Assembly: GCA_041648175.1 (NCBI GenBank)
Contig: JBAZPO010000030.1
Location: 1 to 7,500 of the forward strand
Length of the DNA stretch: 7,500 nucleotides
Reading direction: 5' to 3'
Source: Desulfobaccales bacterium
GTDB lineage: Bacteria > Desulfobacterota > Desulfobaccia > Desulfobaccales > 0-14-0-80-60-11
Positions within the stretch are counted from its first letter, which is position 1. Each line of letters starts with the position of its first letter. Below are positions 1 to 5,805 of this stretch, in pieces. The position numbers were made by a program, and so were the translations under genes. Under the pieces are notes generated by a model. It worked only from the letters and a program-made list of their open reading frames with translations. It was not told the origin of the DNA and searched no databases.

Positions 1-1021
1 TGAGCTCGTGCACGCTGCCCCGCACTTCAAAGTCCTGGGTTTCGGGCTCGAGCAGGGTTGCCAGGGCGCGATCCACCAGATCGCCGGCATTACCGATACT
101 GCGCCGTGAGAGGATTATGCCGATTGCGTCGCGCAGCGTCTGGGACTTCTCCTGCAGCTCTTCCGCCGACGCGTCAGGAAATGCCAGGGCGAGCCGCAGC
201 TCCATGTTGGTGAATATCAGAGCGGTCACGTCGTTGAGCGATTCCGGGACCGTGTGAGACGATACATCATCGCGCGCAGGCGCAAGCTCGCCCCTCGCAG
301 CGGCGAGCTTTTCGTTGGCATTTGCATAGAGAATAATCGCGCCGTCCAGCAGCTCCGCGCCCTGGGCGAGCATTTTAGCGAGCGGGCTCTCGCTGCCCAG
401 CAGCGGCGACATCGCGTGCAACGCGCCGGAGATGAGCCTGGATGCCTCCATCGCTCGCTTCTGCGATTCGCCCATCGCGGAGGAGAGTCCCTTGATTTCA
501 TCGTCCGCCTTGCGAGCACCGGCCCGCACGCGCTGCAGGGCCGCCCGCGATGATGCGGCAGCCTTGTCCAGTTCGACCCGCGACAGCACGGAGGCGCGGA
601 GCGTCCTGGTGTTGGCGTTCCTGATTCCGCGCTCGCGTTCCAGCTGCTCGCGAGCCCTCCCGAGCTGTACCTCCACTGAATACGCTCGCCCGCGTAACGT
701 GTGCACTTCTTCGTTCATGCGGCTTCGCTCGCCCGAGGCCTTGTCGAGGAGTTCGGCGAGCATCTGGATCTGCCCGCTCATCTGTTGGAAAGTGTCTTCG
801 GAGCCGGCGACAATCGGCTGTGCAGGGGCTTCCGATGTACCGGGAGACGCATCTGGATTCGCGACGGTCTCCGCAGTGGCAGCGGCCCCCGGATTTGCAG
901 ATGTTCCTGCATCCGCAGCGGAATCGACCGTCTCCTCGGCTTCCGGCGGTCTTGCAGAACCATCTCCATAGGCGCCGGATAATGCGGCCATGGTAATATC
1001 GGGTGCTATTGGAAGGCGCAT
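1..1021 (-). CDS. Coiled-coil protein of unknown function, 5' part only (runs off left edge)
   Basis: I do not recognise this gene. Reading down from the ATG at 1021-1019, the frame stays open for 340 codons to the window edge, so the C-terminus is missing. The start is supported by GGGAGA seven bases upstream (1028-1033). Residues about 17-70 are low complexity, rich in Ala, Pro, Glu, Ser and Thr, and probably disordered. Residues about 76-200 are rich in Glu, Arg, Lys, Gln and Leu with no Pro and read as a long coiled coil. Residues 200-340 look helical and amphipathic. I see no signal peptide and no membrane segment. It lies 76 bases downstream of the HAD/RelA-SpoT fusion gene on the same strand and has a similar upstream leader, so the two may be co-regulated or co-transcribed. 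A structural or filament-like role, or a secreted effector, are guesses. The reading frame is well supported; the function is not. Confidence 0.8.
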   Translation of the reverse strand, partial: MRLPIAPDITMAALSGAYGDGSARPPEAEETVDSAADAGTSANPGAAATAETVANPDASPGTSEAPAQPIVAGSEDTFQQMSGQIQMLAELLDKASGERSRMNEEVHTLRGRAYSVEVQLGRAREQLERERGIRNANTRTLRASVLSRVELDKAAASSRAALQRVRAGARKADDEIKGLSSAMGESQKRAMEASRLISGALHAMSPLLGSESPLAKMLAQGAELLDGAIILYANANEKLAAARGELAPARDDVSSHTVPESLNDVTALIFTNMELRLALAFPDASAEELQEKSQTLRDAIGIILSRRSIGNAGDLVDRALATLLEPETQDFEVRGSVHEL

Positions 1022-1090
1022 GACAGATCTCCCATGATGTGTCCCTTTTCGGCATTTTCACCGGTAAGTTGCTAATTATTTATGGTTCGG
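1022..1090 (-). promoter_or_regulatory. Leader/promoter region, copy 1 of a shared upstream element
   Basis: The minus strand carries an AT-rich box (ATAAATAAT) followed by TAGCAACTT (1066-1074), then GTGA, CCGAA and GGGA blocks, then the Shine-Dalgarno and ATG. The same blocks, in the same order and at similar spacing, precede the fusion gene (4189-4260). The distance from GTGA to the ATG is 40 bases here and 43 there. The AT-rich box could be a -10 element, but I see no convincing -35. What is seen is the similarity; that it is a promoter or an untranslated leader under common control is inference. Confidence 0.5.
1028..1033 (-). promoter_or_regulatory. Ribosome binding site of the coiled-coil gene
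   Basis: GGGAGA on the minus strand, seven bases before the ATG at 1021. It decides the start. An overlapping ATG at 1035-1033 is in a different frame and has no such site at a proper distance. Confidence 0.6.
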
Positions 1091-1097
1091 GGAGTGT

Positions 1098-4000
1098 TTA
1101 AACCGCCCTGGACTGATCGAGCAACAGATGCCTCGAGGTTGCAGGTTCGAGGTCATAGGCGCCTGCCATCGCTTGAATGGAGGCTTCGTCGCGGCCGTTG
1201 CGGAGGATTTGAGAGGCTTCGTAAAGATTATTAAGTATCCTGCCCATTAGCTGCAGGTACTGTGACGGATTCCTTCCGAACGCATCGGAAAGCTTTTTGC
1301 CTGATTCGATCTTGTAGTTTCGCTCGTTTGCGGGCTCGAAGAAGAAATCATCGTCCATTTGTTTAGTCCTCACCTGCACCTGCATCATGGTCCCGGTTGT
1401 AGGATGATATCCCGTAATATCCATAGACCTGTAGAGATGACTCGTCGGCTTATCTACGGTAATCCATTCCTTGATGACGTTCGGCTGCGTATCGGAGCGG
1501 ATTCGTCCGTATAACGCGCGCATCTCTTCTTCGGTCTGGGTCAGGACGCGGAGTCCGAGCGCGTCGGTAATATGCGTCAGCTTGTCTTTGCCTTCCATCA
1601 ACATCTTCAGAAGCAAAGACGATGCGGTCTTTACGCGACCGTCGATGACAGCCCCCTCGGGCGCGATGCCTTTCAAATACGCGAGACAACCATCCTTAAA
1701 ATGATCAAGTGCGGTTCGGTAGGGCTCGATCATGTCATGGATTGTAATGATCCGCTGATTTTGCCCGCATTCAGCCGCAATCCGCTCGAAATGCGCGCTG
1801 TCCGTCGGCCTTGCGCCCGCAGGGATCTCAATAACGCCGATGGTGTTTAGATAGATAGGGGTCTGTCGCGTATAGACGCCGATCAAGTTTCGGATCAGCC
1901 GATCATAAGTCCGGTGGCATGCGATTTCGATCGCCCGCTCGTGGTCGCCGCCGCTGATCGCCGCTTCAAAGGGTCCGCTGAATGAAACGCCGTACGCGAA
2001 ACGTTCCAATATTTCCCTTCGATTCTTTCCATCGTACGACGGATCGATCCGCTCGACGTGCTTGATGAAATCTGCAATCTGCCAGGCAAAAAAACGCTTG
2101 GTGTGGGGATCGACAGGATGCCTTACTATAAAAGCCATTACCTTAAATGCGCGCCTCAGCACAGCGTGCGCCACAGCTACGTCTGTCAGCACGGGTAGAT
2201 GAAGAAGGGCCTTGGCCGCGGCCATTGTATATCTTCTGCCGAAAGACTTTTCACGATCCGCAATAGTCGCATCCTGATCAAGGAGACGCTCGTAAACATC
2301 CCATACCTTCAGCACCATGTTAAATATTTTGGCCATCGATTGTTTGATTTCATTGCTATCGACATGTCTATGGCTGCGATCCTGGATGAAGAACATCTGC
2401 GCCGTGGAAAAATCGTCGTAGAGGGCGTTTGTTCCTAAGTCGCGTTCCTCAACTGTTAACGCAGCATCTTCCGACATCGCATTATCAAAGAGCTGCTGCC
2501 CCTTGTTGGCCAGGTACTCATTTTGTGACTGATCGCGTTCATCGCATGCCGCTTTGATATATGCAGATGCAATAAATGCCCTTGCTGCGGACGATGTCCG
2601 ATCGAGAACAGCGGGGTGGTTTTCGACATAATTGACTATTTTGCCATATAGTTGATTTTTGAGACAGCACACCAAGTAATTCCGAAACAGTGGCGCATCG
2701 TCTTCCTGGATTTCTTCCATGAGGTCCAGGGCCAGGTCGTCATAATTCAGGTACGTGAAGGCGTTCGCCAAGATCCATTGTATCAGGCGAGTATCTTCCT
2801 TGCTGACGTTTGCATAGACCAGAATATTACGCAGAGACCGAATTTCGTGACTCAGATCGAGAGCCGAAGGATCGCCGGTCGCGGCGCATTTATGAAGCTT
2901 CATTTCGGCAGATTGAACTAACGCCTCAATCGCAGCGTGGCTGGCGTCAAGCGGCGTGAGAGATGCATCGCCGGGAGGAGCTTGGAGAGAGCTGTTCATC
3001 TCGAACAAGGCATTAAACCTTGCGTAAATTTTGTGAAGGGTCTCCTTGCGAGATGCTTTTTCGATAAATCGATCGACAAACAACAATGCAACACCATAAG
3101 AGGCGATGCCAAGCTCCTCCCTCGCCACCCGCTTCTGGCGTTCGCGAACCAGGGCGTTATCGGAGAGTGTCCCGTCGAAATCGAGAAACACGATTGTGTT
3201 TTCGCGCGAGATGCCGGGCGTCTCCGCCGCAGCCTGGTCGATGAGCGCCTGCATCTCCTTGAGATCTCCGGCCGAGTGGCAGACGAACTCCCATGGTTCG
3301 TCTTTGGCCTTGCCGCGCGCCGCCCTTATATAGAGTCGGTGCAGATCCAAAGGATCCGTAAGCGCGGCGTGCCACCGCGAAACAGCCTTGTCAGCACCGA
3401 CGAGACTTCTTTCCGAATCATCGAACACGACGACGAGGAGTTGTTTTAATTTCCCGGCCTTGCAGAAGGCGTCAAGTTCTGTCGCCATCTCGGCTGGTTT
3501 GTTGTCCGCTATGATGTCATTGCGCCGGGTGATATCGACCGCAGCGCCGGCGTTGATTTTCTCCAGGATCCGGGAGTTGACGATCTTGCCCCTCTGGTGG
3601 GCATTGGGAATATCTCCCGCGGTCCAGAGACAGATTTCAGAGGCGCGTGCGGCCAGCTGCCGGAACGTCTCCGTGTCGCGCACGTCTTCATATAATGTAT
3701 CGCGCATTTCGATGCGATGGAACGCTTCCATGAAAGCACCAGATGCCTCATGGAGAAACTCCCGATATTTCCCCGGTATGATCGCGCCGAAATTCAGGCC
3801 ACACTGCCGAAATACTTCCTCCAGCGTCTCCTGAAAGCGCTTCCTCCAATCGAGGCCTTTTTTGGATCCGCCGAACATGAATTCAAGTACCTTTGATGGC
3901 AGCGCATCTCTGTGGGCGCCTTCTTCCGGGCGAGAGAAGCCGTTCTGAGACTGTTCCCGAGCCTGCAGCGAATATGGAAAACGAGAGCTTTCGGAGTAGC

Positions 4001-4163
4001 AGGAGTCATAAAGTTGCGCCGTCTCCTCCGAATGCGCGGACTGATCGCCGTCATCAGTTGACTGCATCTGACACGCGCTCTCGGACATGGAGCCCTCGGC
4101 GCATACGTCCGTCAGTTGCGCCGAAGAGATGCATGGAAAGAGATTCGATGATGTTGTGGACAT
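1098..4163 (-). CDS. HAD-like / helical / RelA-SpoT-type nucleotidyltransferase fusion protein
   Basis: A 1021-residue protein, not recognised as a named family, with no signal peptide. Residues 1-90 are Ser/Gln/Glu-rich and probably disordered. Residues about 175-345 carry HAD-phosphatase-like signatures: LWTAGD (179-184), DNKPAE (220-225), VVVFDDS (244-250) and FLDFDGTLSD (326-335), but the DxDGT motif comes last instead of first. Residues about 400-760 are nearly all helical, perhaps TPR-like. Residues about 815-955 match the RelA/SpoT synthetase fold: DGRVK (841-845), KM (853-854), ITDALGLRV (865-873), DKP (904-906), LYRSMD (910-915), QVQVRT (928-933) and NYK (949-951). In RelA-type enzymes the last motif is ExQxRT; here its Glu is Gln928, and the G-loop His is Asp915. 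A (p)ppGpp-like or tRNA/nucleotide pyrophosphotransferase role is therefore possible but may be lost or altered. The start is uncertain: the best Shine-Dalgarno serves an out-of-frame ATG at 4188. Codon GC is lower than in the neighbouring tyrS. Confidence 0.75.
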   Translation of the reverse strand: MSTTSSNLFPCISSAQLTDVCAEGSMSESACQMQSTDDGDQSAHSEETAQLYDSCYSESSRFPYSLQAREQSQNGFSRPEEGAHRDALPSKVLEFMFGGSKKGLDWRKRFQETLEEVFRQCGLNFGAIIPGKYREFLHEASGAFMEAFHRIEMRDTLYEDVRDTETFRQLAARASEICLWTAGDIPNAHQRGKIVNSRILEKINAGAAVDITRRNDIIADNKPAEMATELDAFCKAGKLKQLLVVVFDDSERSLVGADKAVSRWHAALTDPLDLHRLYIRAARGKAKDEPWEFVCHSAGDLKEMQALIDQAAAETPGISRENTIVFLDFDGTLSDNALVRERQKRVAREELGIASYGVALLFVDRFIEKASRKETLHKIYARFNALFEMNSSLQAPPGDASLTPLDASHAAIEALVQSAEMKLHKCAATGDPSALDLSHEIRSLRNILVYANVSKEDTRLIQWILANAFTYLNYDDLALDLMEEIQEDDAPLFRNYLVCCLKNQLYGKIVNYVENHPAVLDRTSSAARAFIASAYIKAACDERDQSQNEYLANKGQQLFDNAMSEDAALTVEERDLGTNALYDDFSTAQMFFIQDRSHRHVDSNEIKQSMAKIFNMVLKVWDVYERLLDQDATIADREKSFGRRYTMAAAKALLHLPVLTDVAVAHAVLRRAFKVMAFIVRHPVDPHTKRFFAWQIADFIKHVERIDPSYDGKNRREILERFAYGVSFSGPFEAAISGGDHERAIEIACHRTYDRLIRNLIGVYTRQTPIYLNTIGVIEIPAGARPTDSAHFERIAAECGQNQRIITIHDMIEPYRTALDHFKDGCLAYLKGIAPEGAVIDGRVKTASSLLLKMLMEGKDKLTHITDALGLRVLTQTEEEMRALYGRIRSDTQPNVIKEWITVDKPTSHLYRSMDITGYHPTTGTMMQVQVRTKQMDDDFFFEPANERNYKIESGKKLSDAFGRNPSQYLQLMGRILNNLYEASQILRNGRDEASIQAMAGAYDLEPATSRHLLLDQSRAV

Positions 4164-4188
4164 GAATTTTTTCTGCCAGGGCCGGCAT

Positions 4189-4260
4189 ACGATTTCCCCT
4201 GGAGCGCATCCCGTCTTCGGTGTTTTCTCACGAAAGTTGCTAGGTTATTACGCCGGTCGC
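4189..4260 (-). promoter_or_regulatory. Leader/promoter region, copy 2 of the shared upstream element
   Basis: The minus strand reads TAATAACC, TAGCAACTT (4234-4242), TCGTGAG, CACCGAA and CGGGA, then the Shine-Dalgarno AGGGGA. It parallels the leader at 1022-1090 block by block. The ATG at 4188 sits where the ATG of the coiled-coil gene sits relative to the element. The region lies between divergent genes, so the tyrS promoter should also be within about 4240-4320; I see no clear -35/-10 pair for it. Confidence 0.5.
4195..4200 (-). promoter_or_regulatory. Strong Shine-Dalgarno pointing to ATG at 4188, out of frame with the fusion gene
   Basis: AGGGGA on the minus strand sits six bases before an ATG at 4188-4186. 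That ATG opens a 44-codon frame ending at 4054 that is one base out of phase with the 1021-codon gene. The in-frame ATG at 4163 has only an A-rich stretch in front of it. If the A6 run at 4167-4172 had five bases, translation from 4188 would read MPALAEKF and then enter the long frame at its present Met. Confidence 0.5.
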
Positions 4261-4323
4261 TCATATCCGGCAAGCGGCTTCCCGCTGGACAAGAGCCATT
4301 GCACCATGTAATTTCAGCCCCCT

Positions 4324-5538
4324 ATGAAAACTATGCCAATAGAAGAGCAGCTCTCGGTAATCAAGCGCGGTGCGGTCGAACTCGTAGACGAGGAGGAGCT
4401 GGTCGCAAAGCTCAAGAAGGGCAGGCCCCTGCGCGTGAAGGCGGGCTTTGACCCCACGGCGCCTGACCTGCACCTCGGCCACACGGTCGTGATGCAGAAG
4501 CTCAAACAGTTCCAGGACCTCGGCCATACGGTCATATTCCTCATCGGCGACTTCACCGCGCGCATCGGCGATCCGTCCGGCCGCAGCGCCGCGCGTCCGC
4601 CGCTCTCGGAAGAGGAGATCGCGCGGAACCTGCGTACATATGTCGATCAGGCCGGCAGGATACTCGACGCGGAAAAGATCGAGCTTCGTTACAACTCCGA
4701 GTGGCTCGGCAAGATGAGCTTCGGAGAGGTGATAAATCTCGCGGGTCACTACACGGTCGCGCGCATGATGGAGCGGGACGACTTCAAGAAGCGCTTCACG
4801 GCGGGCGATCCGCTCGGCGTGCACGAGTTCCTCTATCCGCTCATGCAGGGCTACGACTCCGTGGCTATCGAAGCGGACGTTGAGCTGGGCGGCACGGATC
4901 AGATCTTCAACCTGCTCGTGGGCCGCGATCTGCAGCGCGCGTTCGGCAAAGAGCCGCAGGTCGTGCTCACCATGCCGCTGCTCGTCGGCACGGACGGCGT
5001 GCAGAAGATGAGCAAGAGTTACGGCAACTCTGTCGGCATCGCGGAGCCGCCGCGCGAGATGTTCGGCAAGCTCATGTCGATCTCCGACGAGCTTATGTGG
5101 ACGTACTACGAGCTGCTCTCGGATCTCTCGCTCGCCGAGATCGAAGCTTTTCGAGAAAAAGTAATGGTTGGCGAGTTGCATCCCAAGGTCGCGAAGGAAT
5201 CGCTCGCCATGGAGATCATCGAGCGGTTCCATTCTGAAGATGACGCAGTAAATGCGCGCGACGAGTTCGAGCGCGTCTTCACGCGCAAGGAATTGCCGGA
5301 CGACATAACGGAGTATGCGATGACAGCGGACTGCGATGAGCTCCCGCTCGTCGATGTGATGGTGGAGTCAAAGCTCTGCGCGTCCAAATCCGACGCGCGC
5401 CGCATGATCCAGCAGAACGCGGTCGAGGTTGACGGCGAGAAGATCGCGGACATCGGCGCAAAACTGCCTGCAAGAGGCGAGCCGCTCATCAAGGTCGGGA
5501 AGAGGCGGTTCGTGAAGGTGAAGTTTGTCGGCAAGTAG
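4324..5538 (+). CDS. tyrS: Tyrosyl-tRNA synthetase
   Basis: Cytoplasmic class I aminoacyl-tRNA synthetase that activates tyrosine with ATP and charges tRNA-Tyr. At 404 residues it has the usual length for the TyrZ/TyrS2-type bacterial branch. The ATP-binding HIGH motif is HLGH at 50-53 and the second signature is KMSKS at 228-232. The tyrosine pocket region YPLMQGYDS (171-179) and GGTDQ (189-193) are intact. The C-terminal RNA-binding S4 domain occupies about residues 340-400 and ends in a basic tail. The start is ambiguous between Met1 (4324) and Met4 (4333); neither has a good Shine-Dalgarno, and either gives a family-like N-terminus. The gene is GC-rich and transcribed away from the fusion gene. 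A second in-frame TAG follows 12 bases after the stop. A degraded copy of the 3' end of another tyrS lies beyond the fic gene, so this locus has been rearranged. Confidence 0.97.
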   Translation: MKTMPIEEQLSVIKRGAVELVDEEELVAKLKKGRPLRVKAGFDPTAPDLHLGHTVVMQKLKQFQDLGHTVIFLIGDFTARIGDPSGRSAARPPLSEEEIARNLRTYVDQAGRILDAEKIELRYNSEWLGKMSFGEVINLAGHYTVARMMERDDFKKRFTAGDPLGVHEFLYPLMQGYDSVAIEADVELGGTDQIFNLLVGRDLQRAFGKEPQVVLTMPLLVGTDGVQKMSKSYGNSVGIAEPPREMFGKLMSISDELMWTYYELLSDLSLAEIEAFREKVMVGELHPKVAKESLAMEIIERFHSEDDAVNARDEFERVFTRKELPDDITEYAMTADCDELPLVDVMVESKLCASKSDARRMIQQNAVEVDGEKIADIGAKLPARGEPLIKVGKRRFVKVKFVGK

Positions 5539-5570
5539 CTCGGCAGGTAGTACGTCGAACGGGCACTTGG

Positions 5571-5580
5571 AATGCGCATT
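5571..5580. repeat. AATGCGCATT palindrome, copy 1
   Basis: A perfect 10-bp palindrome 32 bases after the tyrS stop. The same word returns at 5660-5669 and, as the half AATGCGCA, at 5647-5654. The repeated use of one palindromic word around the fic promoter suggests an operator. This is inference from position and symmetry. Confidence 0.5.
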
Positions 5581-5604
5581 TAATATGTGTTATTTTTGTA
5601 GCAA

Positions 5605-5646
5605 TTGAATAAATAAGCATATTTATCAGTAAGATATAATAATACC
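5605..5646 (+). promoter_or_regulatory. Candidate fic promoter
   Basis: A perfect TATAAT (5635-5640) in a strongly AT-rich stretch. It predicts a transcription start near 5646-5648, exactly where the AATGCGCA/TGCGCATT hairpin begins. No -35 lies at ideal spacing. TTGAAT at 5605-5610 is 24 bases from TATAAT, or 19 from the weaker TAAGAT at 5630-5635. A 7-bp inverted repeat, ATAAATA/TATTTAT, lies at 5609-5626 and could be a second protein-binding site. Confidence 0.45.
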
Positions 5647-5673
5647 AATGCGCACTTTAAATGCGCATTTTTT
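5647..5673 (+). promoter_or_regulatory. Hairpin operator or tyrS terminator with T6 tail
   Basis: AATGCGCA (5647-5654) and TGCGCATT (5662-5669) form a perfect 8-bp stem around a 7-base loop, and the downstream arm runs into six T residues (5668-5673). The structure fits a short intrinsic terminator for tyrS. It also fits an operator overlapping the predicted fic transcription start, since the same palindromic word occurs at 5571. Both roles are possible. Two ATGs (5648 and 5661) lie within it. Confidence 0.5.
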
Positions 5674-5805
5674 GCTGGTCATTTCCCGGCGCTTCCATCA
5701 AAGATCGACGGCGAGCTGGAAAAACTTGGGACTGAGGTAATTCGCCTCTCCGCGAGCCTTGGGAGCGGGCTCCATCCAAAGGTCGCGCAGTCAATCAGCG
5801 AGCTG

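Noticed and set aside
432..971. 179-codon plus-strand frame rich in Ser, Ala and Arg
   Set aside because: It is the mirror of the real minus-strand gene, without a ribosome binding site or recognisable domain.
498..1061. 187-codon minus-strand frame overlapping the left-edge gene
   Set aside because: Its product is an Arg/Cys/Gly-rich composition artefact. The frame starting at 1021 has a ribosome binding site, sensible composition and a coiled coil.
2937..3449. 170-codon plus-strand frame inside the fusion gene
   Set aside because: It lies opposite the HAD-like region, has no start signals and has no recognisable protein features.
4237..4266. Possible tyrS promoter (TTGCTA, 18 bases, TCATAT)
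   Set aside because: The match is weak, and the TTGCTA overlaps the element shared with the other gene on the opposite strand. Not strong enough to annotate.
4275..4288. Small hairpin AGCGG/CCGCT before tyrS
   Set aside because: Only five base pairs, with no T run or conserved leader features, so not a credible terminator or T-box.
4261..5232. 323-codon minus-strand frame opposite tyrS
   Set aside because: High-GC antisense frame mirroring tyrS codons (many His, Arg, Leu, Glu). tyrS is certain on the plus strand.
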